Part shown: one piece after another, positions 13,380 through 24,300 of the stretch
Numbering within the stretch: the stretch's first letter is position 1
Layout of the letters: each line of letters begins with the position of its first letter
From: Lutraria lutraria
Lineage: Eukaryota; Mollusca; Bivalvia; Venerida; Mactridae
Direction of reading: 5' to 3'
Assembly (NCBI GenBank): GCA_964023205.1
Contig: OZ026838.1
Coordinates: forward strand, 30,655,843 to 30,719,842
DNA length: 64,000 bases
Program-made: the position numbers and the translations under genes
The notes under the pieces: generated by a model
Told to the model about the DNA's origin: nothing
Database searches by the model: none
What the model saw: the letters and a program-made list of their open reading frames with translations, nothing else

Positions 13380-14535
13380 AGCTTACACTGTGATCTTTTT
13401 ACATTGACTGTGATGTTTTATCTGTGATATTTTACATTTACATTGACTGTGATATTTAACATTTACATTGAGTCTGATATTTTACATTCACATTGACTGT
13501 GATATCTTATCTGTAATATTTTACATTCACATTGACTGATATTTTACATTTACATCGACTGTGATATTTTACATTCACATTGACTGTGATATTTTATATT
13601 GACTGTGATATTTTATCTGTGATATTTTACATTGACTGTGATATTTAATCTGTGATGTTTTACATTTACATTGACTGTGATATTTTATATTGACTGTGAT
13701 ATTTTATCTGTGATATTTTACATTGACTGTGATATTTAATCTGTGATGTTTTACATTTACATTGACTGTGATATTTATATTCACATTGACTGTGATGTTT
13801 TATCTGTGATATTTTACATTCACATTGACTGTGATATTTTATCTGTGAAATTTTACATTTACATTGACTGTGATATTTTATCTGTGATATTATACATTTA
13901 CATTGACTGATATTTTATTTGTGATATTTTACATTTACATTGACTGTGATATTTAACATTTACATTGAGTCTGATATTTTACATTCACATTGACTGTGAT
14001 ATCTTATCTGTAATATTTTACATTCACATTGACTGATATTTTACATTTACATCGACTGTGATATTTTACATTCACATTGACTGTGATATTTTATATTGAC
14101 TGTGATATTTTATCTGTGATATTTTACATTGACTGTGATATTTAATCTGTGATATTTTACATTTACATTGACTGTGATATTTTATATTCACATTGACTGT
14201 GATATTTTATCTGTGATATTTTACATTTACATTGACTGTGATATTTTATCTGTGATATTATACATTTACATTGACTGATATTTTATTTGTGATATTTTAC
14301 ATTTACATTGACTGTGATATTTTAACTGTGATATTTTACATTTACATCAACTGTGATATTCTATCTGTGATATTTTACATTCACATTGACTGTGATATTT
14401 TACATTCACATTGACTGTGATATTTTACATTCACATTGACTGTGATATTTTACATTCACATTGACTGTGATATTTTACATTCACATTGACCGTGATATTT
14501 TACATTTACATTGACTGTAATTTTACGCTAGCAGT
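13380..14535 (+). repeat. Minisatellite of copy 1 (14- and 25-base modules)
   Basis: The array interleaves a ~25-base module (TTTACATTCACATTGACTG then TGATATT) and a ~14-base module (TTATCTGTGATATT). A higher-order duplication of about 497 bases is visible: the rare variant 'gagtctgatatt' recurs near 13470 and 13966 in the same context. Because 25 is not a multiple of 3, the array cannot encode a regular repeat peptide. Confidence 0.95.
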
Positions 14536-14797
14536 GATATTTATTTTTCTGTAATAATTTAGAAGTAACTTCCGTCCATTTGTTTGTTTTTTGTATGATA
14601 AATTAATGTTATTTTTATATTACTATTTTATTATGGGGTTTGGTTTGTTCAAATTGTATAAAAAAATATATAGAAAGCGTTTTCTTGGTGGTGGTATTTT
14701 GTTATTGCATGTTTGTTTTGAGTTCAATAAAAATATTTCCAGAAAAATCATATGTTCTGTGTGTTTCCATATTATTCGACTTAAATATGAATTTGCA

Positions 14798-14897
14798 AAA
14801 CTGTTCTACTTTTGCAAAGTTTTCTTTTACTAGTTTTGTCAATATTATACATAAGACAAAACTAGTAAAAGAAAACTTTGCAAAAGTAGAACAGTTT
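14798..14897. repeat. Perfect 43-base inverted repeat at reverse transcriptase edge
   Basis: Arms 14798-14840 and 14855-14897 are exact reverse complements around a 14-base loop. The right arm is continuous with the reverse transcriptase frame. The left arm adjoins sequence that ends the duplicated unit. Confidence 0.95.
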
Positions 14898-15905
14898 CTG
14901 AATGAAAAATTAATGCACAGATGCTTTGATATTGATCGTATCACTCCTTACGAGGTGAAACAGATTATAGATAAACTTAACATTAACAAATCTACAGGTC
15001 AAGATGGAATAGGTCCAAAAATATTGAAATATTGTGGAGATTTTATCACACCTGCAATATCACATATAATTAATTTAAGCTTTCGAAACGGTGTATTTCC
15101 AGATACATTGAAAGAAGCTTTAGTAATTCCTATATTTAAGAAGGGTTCAAAATCTGATCACTCAAATTACCGCCCTATATCAATTCTACCTACAATCTCT
15201 AAAGTCTTTGAACGTCATGTGGCTCAACAACTCAATTCATTTTTTCATGACACTGACATTATTCATGTAACTCAGTCTGGGTTCCGACCTAAACACTCGT
15301 GTCATACAGCTCTTTCGCGGTTGGTAAATTCGTGGCTGAGAGACATAGACGCTGATAATTATATAGGAGCTGTTTGTTTTGACTTACAGAAAGCATTCGA
15401 TATGGTTGACCATGAAATTTTGATTCACAAATTGAAGCTGTATCATTTTTCAAATCGTTCCCTAGAATTCTTTAAATCATACCTAAGCAAAAGAAAACAA
15501 CAAGTTAAATCAAATACAAACCATTCAGAATCAATGTTTATAAAATCTGGAGTTCCTCAAGGTTCAATCTTGGGCCCTTTATTGTTTTTGTTGTATATTA
15601 ATGATATTAGTATCGTCTCAGATAGTATCAATATTGATCTATTTGCTGATGACTCAACTATTCACATTTCAAATAAAGATATAAATATTATTGAATTGAA
15701 TCTTCAGGAGAACATCACTGCAATCTTAAATTGGTGTACTTTGAATAATATGTCGCTTCATCCAGATAAATCAAAATGCATGTTAATTTCTGCAAAAAAT
15801 CGAATAAAAAATGCACGACCCTTAAATCTCTTTATAAATAATATAAATATTGAGAACGTGCGCGTTCAGAAAATCTTAGGAGTCTATATTGATAATGCTT
15901 TATAG
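14855..15905 (+). mobile_element. Truncated non-LTR retrotransposon reverse transcriptase
   Basis: The frame encodes a reverse transcriptase of the LINE type. Motifs in order are NKSTGQDGIGP, NYRPISILP, QSGFRPKHSCHTAL, DLQKAFDMVDHEIL, GVPQGSILGPLLFLLYIND, the catalytic FADDS (about 15642-15656) and a terminal LGVYID. The endonuclease domain, the segment after LGVYID, and any poly(A) or 3' repeat tail are absent, so this is a fragment truncated at both ends. The frame extends left to a Met at 14640, but those residues lie in flanking sequence and are not part of the enzyme. Similarity is to CR1/Jockey-like elements; the clade is uncertain. The frame has no stop or shift, suggesting a fairly recent insertion. 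Confidence 0.9.
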
Positions 15906-15931
15906 ATAATAGATAATACCAGTATTAATAG

Positions 15932-16710
15932 TTACAGGGTTAGTAACATGTATATATAATCAGTATTATATATATTCATACTTTATTTGTGTCTCATTTG
16001 TATACATACAATGACATGCATATGTGATTTCTTTCCAAATAAATAAAACATGTATACAACCATTCTGTTTAAGAATTTCAAGAGACATAAATTATATATT
16101 ATAAAAAAAAACAATAATATAAAATCATAATATTATAAGAAACTCTACTATCGAGCTAGTCTATATATTACGATATTACAAGACGTAAGGTGAGCTAATC
16201 CAGCATAAAAACTTCATAAAAGGGGAAAATGCATATTTTAAAAAGATCGACTTTCATCTAAGAACAGATCTGGGATACATTATACGTATAAAAAATAATG
16301 GAATTATTTACAAATAAATAAAACCCGGCGTTGCAATATATTAAAACAGATTTTGGCACAATTACGTTTCATATCGGTTTTAGTGAACAAAAATGTAAGT
16401 TTTTCAGTTTTAGACAATTGTGCAAATGTACTGTCTATAGCCTTAGCTTTCTCAAATAATGTTTCTCGTAGATCTTCATACATATATATTATGCCATGTG
16501 GTGCAATTACCAAATGTTATATTTGTACTGTTCTGTGTATATATATGTACATATTTATATATATGTTTGTTATTATAATATAAATTTCACCAGGCATGTA
16601 TTTGCCGACTTTGTGAATAAAGTGAAACTGAAACAGTAACTGACCCGATACGGGATATACGGTTCTGTGGAAAACCATATGGGCGAGACCGAAGGTTACT
16701 AACCCTGTAA
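15932..16710. repeat. Possible inverted-repeat-bounded element
   Basis: TTACAGGGTTAGTAAC at 15932-15947 is exactly repeated in reverse complement at 16695-16710, 779 bases apart in total. The interior has no recognised protein. It lies between the reverse transcriptase fragment and copy 2. It may be a non-autonomous DNA element or an inverted duplication. Confidence 0.45.
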
Positions 16711-17551
16711 GGATTATATCACGCAGACTACCTTCTCCCTCATCATTTACAATAACAGTCTCCATTTTAGACCCAATATTTAAAATAAATAAATGTCTCC
16801 ATTACAGACCCAATATATTCTGGTAACCTAATATAGAATATATTAGGTCACCACGTGACGTCGAAACATCCAATGACAGGTATAATGCAATGCGTTCCAA
16901 ATATTATACTATATTTGTACACAGCCCATGCAGCTCATCGTAAATGGTTCATATTTGGACAAGAACGAATTCAAAAGTAAAACGTATGTCAAGTTGTAAT
17001 TAATTACATCTTTATAAAAAAAGTACTCTCTCTTATGCTAGAAATTAATGCTTGCTGTAAAATGAATGATCGGGCAAGTATTGCGTATAAATGACATTAG
17101 GTTTTATATACATGTATATATATTATTAACATTTTGTTGTTATTCGATCATTATTGTGTGTTTTTACAAGATCTATGTCAAGAAATGACACACGTGTATA
17201 AAATATTAAAACTATTCTAATTATATAATATTTAATGCGTATCAACAAGTATTTCTTCTTCAAACGCGAAGAAAAATAATCCAATGTAACAAAGCATCTA
17301 GATTAGTCAACAAACCCTGTCGTTTTTCTACCACAATATACATACATACTTCCTATCATCACTGATTGGCATTTAATTGGTTAACGTTAAAGATTAAAGG
17401 ATTTTCACAGTTTTATCCACATACGGAATTGAGCTGTTTTAGCCAAGTTTGCAACATGATTCTCTCAGCCACAAAGTGAATCCAATCAATGTATCAATAA
17501 GTTTGACAGTAAACAAACAAACAAAGTTGAACACGTCGTTAACTATTTCTG

Positions 17552-17559
17552 TATAAATA
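17552..17559 (+). promoter_or_regulatory. TATA box of repeat-RNA unit 2
   Basis: TATAAATA in a context almost identical to that of copy 1. Confidence 0.6.
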
Positions 17560-17630
17560 CTGGTTGATTCAATTTTATCCTTATACCATCATAATGATCA
17601 TCATGTGACAGGAGAAGAATTAAGATAGGT

Positions 17631-17658
17631 CGTTCTGACCCTTATAGGGTCGAGAACG
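17631..17658 (+). other. Stem-loop in putative exon 1, copy 2
   Basis: CGTTCTGACCCT pairs with AGGGTCGAGAACG over 12 base pairs, with one bulged G and a three-base loop. Confidence 0.65.
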
Positions 17659-18664
17659 TAAATAATTAAATACTTTAATTAATATTAGAACAAAATATAA
17701 TAATACAAAAAACGGCGGATTATTATGATGGGAGTCGTTTTTGGAGATGTCAGTTTAGTCAACACTACCATAAACTGGTAAGTTATTTGATATATTCATT
17801 TTTTAAACAAATTTGATCTTATTTAATTTCAAGAATCGTTTCGATGAATTAAGTTAGACATTAATATACATATCTGTTTTTTTTATTTAAGTAATAAATC
17901 ATGAATGATTCAAGTACATCGATTAAGACATGTTTTGAGAGGAAACTTGAAATATTTAATTATATTATTCCAGAAAGACAAGAGAATAACTGTACACAGA
18001 CAAGAGAGACAGAAAATGAAATAAAATGAACTACCAGCTACAGAAATTCTGAAATCACCAGGTGAGTTTAATTATTATTACAACTGTATTTTTCCATTCA
18101 AATTATGACCATCGAAATATGCATTTCTTGATAATCAATCACATAAGGAAATAACTAAGAAATTATAACATTTTACATGATAAATTTTCGACAATAATTT
18201 GATAAAAAAAGTTGGCTTTGTCTTAATTTGCATGTTTGTATAATTATTCCTCACATACTTATAAATTCTTAAGTGGCATTTAAATGTTTTCAGTCCTGAA
18301 TGGAATATATTGGTATTTGTTTCAATTTACCTACATTTAAGATTTACAAAAAAACAATGAAATAAACGTACATACAAATATTATGTTTCAGTAAATAACA
18401 GGGATGTTCATGAAGAAAATAAGTTCCGTTTCCAAACGAGCAAGTGGAGGTTAAAGAAGACATACATGTACATACACGTACACCTAAGCATGCACGAAAC
18501 GAAAGGAAGTGTCGTTTTAAATGGTATGATGGATTTTCATAATCCATCATATTGGTACTGACTAAATTGTTATAATAATTATATTCCAGAAATCCGTCCA
18601 AACATCTGTTCTGTTATTAAATGTTTTGCATTTTGTTATTCGTTAATACGTTATCTGTTATAGT

Positions 18665-19500
18665 TTACACTGTGATATTTTACATTGACTGTGATATTTT
18701 ATCTGTGATATTTTATCTGTGATATTTTACATTTACATCGACTGTGATATTTTACATTTACATCGACTGTGATATTTTACCTGTGATATTTTACACCTAC
18801 ATTGACTGTGATATTTTACATTTACATCGACTGTGATATTTTACCTGTGATATTTTACACCTACATTGACTGCGATATTTTACATTTACATCGACTGTGA
18901 TATTTTACCTGTGATATTTTACACCTACATTGACTGTGGTATTTTACATTTACATCGACTGTGATATTTTACCTGTGATATTTTACATTTACATTGACTG
19001 TGATATTTTACCTGTGATATTTTACACCTACATTGACTGTGATATTTTACACCTACATTGACTGTGATATTTTACACCTACATTGACTGTGATATTTTAC
19101 CTGTGATATTTTACATTCACATTGACTGTGATATTTTACATTCACATTGACTGTGATATTTTGTCTGCGATATTTTACATTCACATTGACTGTGATATTT
19201 TGTCTGTGATATTTTACATTCACATTGACTGTGATATTTTGCATTTACATTGCCTGTGATACTTTATCCGTGAAATTTTAAATTTACATTGACTGTGATA
19301 TTTTATAATTATGTGAAATTTTACATTTATATTGACCGAGATATTTTACATTTACATTGACTGTGATATTTTATCTGTGATACTTTACATTGACTGTGAT
19401 ATTATAACTGTGATATTTTGCATTCACTTTTTTTTCTGTGATATTCTATATGTGATATTTAACATTTCACTATAACAGTGATATCTAATTTTTCTATAAT
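18665..19500 (+). repeat. Minisatellite of copy 2
   Basis: Same modules as copy 1, but with a locally amplified variant (TTTTACACCTACATTGACTG, 'tttacctgtgatatt') absent from copy 1. The arrays have therefore diverged separately since duplication. Confidence 0.95.
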
Positions 19501-19749
19501 AAGTTTAAAATATTAACTGTGATAAAACTTTCCGTCCAACTGATAACTTTTTGTATGATTTTTTATACATGTATTACTTATGGAGTTTGGTTTGCTTAAA
19601 TTGTATATAAAATGCTATAGACTGTGTTTCTAGGTGATGGTATTTTAATTGTTATTGCATGTTGTTTGAGTTCAATAAAAAAAATATTTACGGAATACAC
19701 GTGCTTTGATTTTTCAGTAGTATTATACATTATCCGATTTAGTGTGTGG

Positions 19750-21248
19750 TAGAACAAATTTGAAAATACTAGATTAAGAAAGTCTGGTTTGTATCAAAGT
19801 CCAGGTCACCTGGTCACATTAGTATAATGCTAGAATATTGAGTAATAATGCACATAAGACAAGCTTATCAACAGAATGATCAAACATATAACAACGTTTT
19901 GCGTGTAGCTAGACCTGTTATCCGAGACAAATAGGACATATTTTTTCAGTATTTTATAAACAACAAGCAACTTAAATTGTAGTACATATAACACCATGCA
20001 AATTACAAGGCGGATTCCGCAATATAAATTCTATAATGTATCTCACTGGAGTTTAATTGATATGGCACCAATTAACAGCCAGTGTCATAGCCAAACATAT
20101 ATAGCACGATATTGAACAGAACATATCTTTATTTAGACAAGTGCAAATAGTACATAGTCACAATGTATGCATAAATACAAATATAATAATATTCACGTGA
20201 AACAAAGGGGAGAAAGAAAATGTCAATATGACATATATATACAATATTTCTTATAATAATAAAACATAATTACATGTATTAAAAGTGCAACATACTTTAG
20301 ACAAATATTATAATGTATAACGGAGGATGTATGAATGCTAATAGCTATAATAAATAATGCAGGTTTTAAACTAACATGTTTGGTTGAACAATTTCACGAC
20401 GTTTAAATGCTTAAAAAATAAAATTGCCTAAATTTAATAATGTTGATCTATTTGTTGAGCTGTAGTAAGTCAATAAACTTATACATGCTTGTTTTTTTAT
20501 AGAATTCTTAGATATAGATATTATTCAGTTTTGTTAATCATGAAGTACGACAGTATGTAATATCGTATGACTAGATCGCTTAATTTAGCGATGACAAAAT
20601 ATTTATTGTCGCATTAAATATGACCGATGATTTGTTGAGACGTTTAAAATATAAAGGGAAATAGAATTTGATTTTTTTCATGACGATTTTAAAACATGAC
20701 CATGTTGGAATTTCAAGGTAACTATACTGATTCAATTACCCTTTTGATTTGTCCAGAAACACAGAATATCTTAATAATTATCTATTTAGTATTTAAATGG
20801 TTTTAATTTGTATAGGACGACTTACTGTACTACCGTACGTACGCATATGTGCACATGTTTATTTAATTGTATCATTATTTCTAACATATTGACTATGTCT
20901 GTTTGATACGCACGTGGAGGAGCCTGATGCATTGGTTAAGCATATGTTTACACCATCAAGTAATTTGCGATGAATTATATCAAGTACCGGAAATATTCCT
21001 TAATTTTGGAAACTTTTTTTTAGTAAAAATGCGCACGTATAAAGAGTAGACATCGCGTGCTATATTCTCAAGAGTGCAATTTATAAGTACGTGTAATGCT
21101 GCAAAAATCAATAAAAACAATGCCAAATAAAAAATGTGTTTTCAATCATTTAATAGGTTTTTTAGCTATTCATATTTCTTTTCAAGCTTTGATAAACGAT
21201 GAATACTAATATTGATATCACGACAATATTTTCATTTACGACATTGTG
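19750..21248. other. Intergenic stretch, nothing supported
   Basis: AT-rich DNA between the repeat-RNA units and GAK. I see no reading frame with splice sites and no clear repeat. Confidence 0.4.
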
Positions 21249-21256
21249 TGACGTCA
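21249..21256 (+). promoter_or_regulatory. CRE-like palindrome upstream of GAK
   Basis: TGACGTCA, the full CREB/ATF palindrome, lies 63 bases before the GAK ATG. It is a plausible proximal promoter element, but the transcription start is unknown. Confidence 0.4.
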
Positions 21257-21318
21257 CTATCGTGATACGCCAGGCTCTCTGGCATAATAAATGTATTTTA
21301 TCGACTTTTGAGTAAAAA

Positions 21319-24300
21319 ATGACAGATTTCTTTAAATCTGCTCTTGGGTACATCAGTGGGGCCCAAGGTGTCAGAGATGAAAACGATTTTGTTGGACAAA
21401 TTGTTGAGCTAGGCAGTCAAAAGCTCAGAGTAAAACGGAAAATTGCTGAAGGTACATTACCCCACCCATCCACATATTTAATGAAATATTGCGTTGTCTA
21501 ATGTCATAATCTTACCATAATCAGATATCTATGTGTCCATCGTATGCTTATTACTATATCCGTTTCCCCTTCAAAATAAATACAGCAGATTTTAAAGGAA
21601 CTTGTATAATTTTACATGTATATGGGGCTGTATTAAAATTTAAATACCCCCTCCCCTCAAGTCCTTCGTCCCTTTTTTCACCTGAGTCCCACGTCCCTCC
21701 ATATATTAAGGATTGAGTTGCGTCCCATTTGAAAAGAAATGTGAGTCCCGTTTTGCCACTGCATCCTGCCTAAAAAGGGGTATTTTTACAGCCACACATA
21801 TTGGTTGTCTGTGTAACTTATTTCAGTTTGGTCACTCCTTGTAGAATTTCTGTTGTAGTAATGAGAGACATCATTAAATTAGTAAATAACCACCATTGCC
21901 CTGTTAGATCTCACAGTTGTTTTGCCTCTCAATGGAAAGCATCATGCTAAATCTTGTGTTAAAAGGTATTTCATCTAACTTTGATTATCATATGATGAAG
22001 TAAAAAATGTGATTGACTTCAACAACTACTATTTGAAAGAGTTGATTTGTCTGTAGTGTTTTTGTATGTCTGTTACTGCAAATATAATATTGTTGTAAGT
22101 ATAATGTGAAAGTCAGAATAACTGTAAATGAATGTATACATATTTTGACATCAACAATATTACATTCGTACAGACTTTGCGAAAGGCGTCGGACCGAAGG
22201 ATATGTCCGATGGATTGTGTGTCTGTCCATTAAAGAATCTTATCTCATCGGACCGGCTGTCCGGCGACTTATTACCTGATGTATACACCTTTATACTTGT
22301 TTACTGTTTTTGGTCTGGCAGATTTCCTTTAGGTCTGACAGAATTTTCAAGCTTGTTGGACCGAATGTCCGGCTGATTTTTTTGCCTTTCGCGAAATCTG
22401 TTTGTATGTTGCTTATGAGTTACTTGTTTAAATTAATTTTTTTGAAGCACTTGCCCATACTATTAATAGACTATTGAAAATAGGCAATTGACCACTAGCC
22501 TAAATACATAATGTTGAGAAAGTTAGTATAAAGACTATAAGTATAATGTCCCCCGACAACCTGTTCTAAAAAAATAGTTTCAAACCCAGCATTAAATTTC
22601 ATTGTCTGTTTTTCTGAAGGAAAAGCCAATTAATTTCTTTTATAGTGAGTTCAGGGGTTTCATTAGACATCAAAAGTTGAGGGTCAAATATGGCCCATGG
22701 CTGTTAATAATTTAAGAAGTCAGCCAAATTTCCTACTAGTACTATCGTAATAACAAGTTTGACTATTTGGTACAAATTCTCAAGAGTCAGAATCCTTATT
22801 TTACTAATTCAAGGTTAAAATTACCATTTTAAGGTCAAATAACAGCCCTGGAGTTCATTCAAACTGTCCTTACATTTGCTTTTTCTTGCCTCATCAAGTA
22901 TATCCATGTAGTTCTCAGTAATTGTATTAAGAAGATATCTAAAAACTGAAGCAATGCACTATGAGGAGGGATTTAAAATGTTGAAACAAGTATATTTGTC
23001 AGATGATTATAGAATCAATGCTGATTTTAGGTGTACTAGTCGTTAAGTACATGTACTTATGAAATTTATAAAGTAGCTTGCTAAATACATGGTGAAAGAA
23101 ATCCTTTTTATTTATTTTTCACGATCTTTTTATGTATATTTTAGGTGGATTTGCATTTGTATTCGTTGCTCAAGACAATTCATCAGGAAAAGAGTATGCA
23201 CTGAAGGTGAAGAAAACTTTGATAATTTTGTAGAGATTTTACTCTTGTTTGGGTCCATGATCAGTTTTGCCCCAGAAGTTTCTAATGTTAGAGTACAGAA
23301 CATTTTTTGTTTAATTATGCAGAAATATTTCAATGTCCATGTGGAATAGAATATAATTTTACCTCGGGAACAGGGCCAAATATTGGACCCAAAGATGCCA
23401 TAAAAAAGGCCTGTTGTTTATATTCCATTATTGCATCATATTCAAAACCTACATGTGTATTTTTCAGAGATTGCTGGCAAATGATGAAGAAAAAACAAAG
23501 GCTGTAGTTCAAGAGATCAAATTTCTTGTATCCTTTGATATGTTTATGTTACAATCTAATGTTAGCTCATAATGATATCTTTATATGTACTATGTAACTG
23601 GAGTTATTATGGATAAACAGGAAGATAGCCTGTATTGCAAGAAAGTCATAAACTTATAATTGATATAAAGAATATAAAGATGTGTTGTTTAATGATGATA
23701 CATGAGCACTGTTCAATATTTGACAATTTGAAAAAGTTATTATAAACATATTTGTACTATCTTATTGCATTAAAACGTTGTTTACTAACACGACGGCCAT
23801 AATTCGGTCATATATTATGTTATTTTGTATAAGATGAATGATGTGAGACAGTAGCGACTAGTGCTAGCAGTTCTGCTTATGTTATTGTAAAAAAAGATTT
23901 ATATTTACCATATGTTACAGACTAAACTAGTGTTTGCCTTAATGAAACACAGAAAAAATTGACAGGTCATCCAAATATTGTACAGTTTACTTCTGCTGCA
24001 TCTATTGGTAAGGAGCAATCTGGACATGGACAAGCGGAATATCTCTTACTGATGGAATTATGTACTGGTATGTGTATATAAAAATGTTTTATGAAGTTAT
24101 ATTCCCCAGAGGGTCTATTAAATTTTTGCTTATAACAAGTATTACAACTTGTATAGCTAACTTTTGAATTTCTAATTGATCTGGTTACAACTCCATTTGT
24201 AAGTTAATCATTGAACTGCTGAATACATTTTGTACTGTATGCCTTAGTTAATATAAACAAACACTTTCTATATCACTTACAGGTGGACAAGTAGTGGATT

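Larger units (their letters stand above)
12160..14750 (+). ncRNA. Putative spliced repeat-bearing RNA gene, copy 1
   Basis: Inferred exons are ~12160-12353 (donor CAG|GTAAGT), 12646-12740 (TTTCAG acceptor, TAG|GTGAGT donor) and 13053 to ~14750 (TTTCAG acceptor, AATAAA at 14726-14731). All four splice sites and the poly(A) signal are kept in copy 2, although intron sequence has drifted. The longest frame beginning in exon 1 (MMGVVFGDV...) runs 32 codons here, but in copy 2 it stops right at the splice junction, so coding is unlikely. Exon 3 is mostly minisatellite. Transcription is inferred, not shown. Confidence 0.5.
11500..14785 (+). repeat. Duplicated ~3 kb unit, copy 1
   Basis: This segment aligns by eye in direct orientation with 16895-19745. 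Similarity is strongest over 11780-12200 versus 17210-17620, where I count about half a dozen differences before the hairpin. It continues through two exon/intron borders into the minisatellite and ends after a shared AATAAA. Introns and far flanks are clearly more diverged than the promoter segment. Confidence 0.85.
17582..19700 (+). ncRNA. Putative spliced repeat-bearing RNA gene, copy 2
   Basis: Inferred exons are ~17582-17777 (CTG|GTAAGT), 17974-18061 (TTCCAG acceptor, CAG|GTGAGT donor) and 18392 to ~19700 (TTTCAG acceptor, AATAAA at 19674-19679). The short frame starting ATGATGGGAGTC in exon 1 meets TGA across the junction. A different small frame (MKKISSVSKRASGG) in exon 3 is cut short in copy 1. 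No conserved peptide remains, which favours a non-coding product. Expression is not shown. Confidence 0.5.
16895..19745 (+). repeat. Duplicated ~3 kb unit, copy 2
   Basis: Direct repeat of 11500-14785, with the same order of promoter segment, splice sites, minisatellite and AATAAA. It has no reverse transcriptase insertion at its 3' end. The short sequence 'acagatctggga' near both 11228 and 16264 hints that the original duplication started further left. Confidence 0.85.

Noticed and set aside
13380..14535. Regular direct repeats resembling a CRISPR array
   Set aside because: Units are contiguous without unique spacers, and the surroundings are plainly animal nuclear DNA with introns.
14640..14854. 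N-terminal extension of the reverse transcriptase
   Set aside because: The frame stays open by chance through the duplicated-unit flank and hairpin. It has no endonuclease motifs.
16517..16765. 82-codon minus-strand frame
   Set aside because: It lies inside the inverted-repeat-bounded interval, has no recognisable domain, and ends in low-complexity TA-rich sequence.
19053..19244. Minus-strand frame of NITVNVNVKY-type repeats
   Set aside because: It is a by-product of the minisatellite. The module length shifts frame and neighbouring modules introduce stops.
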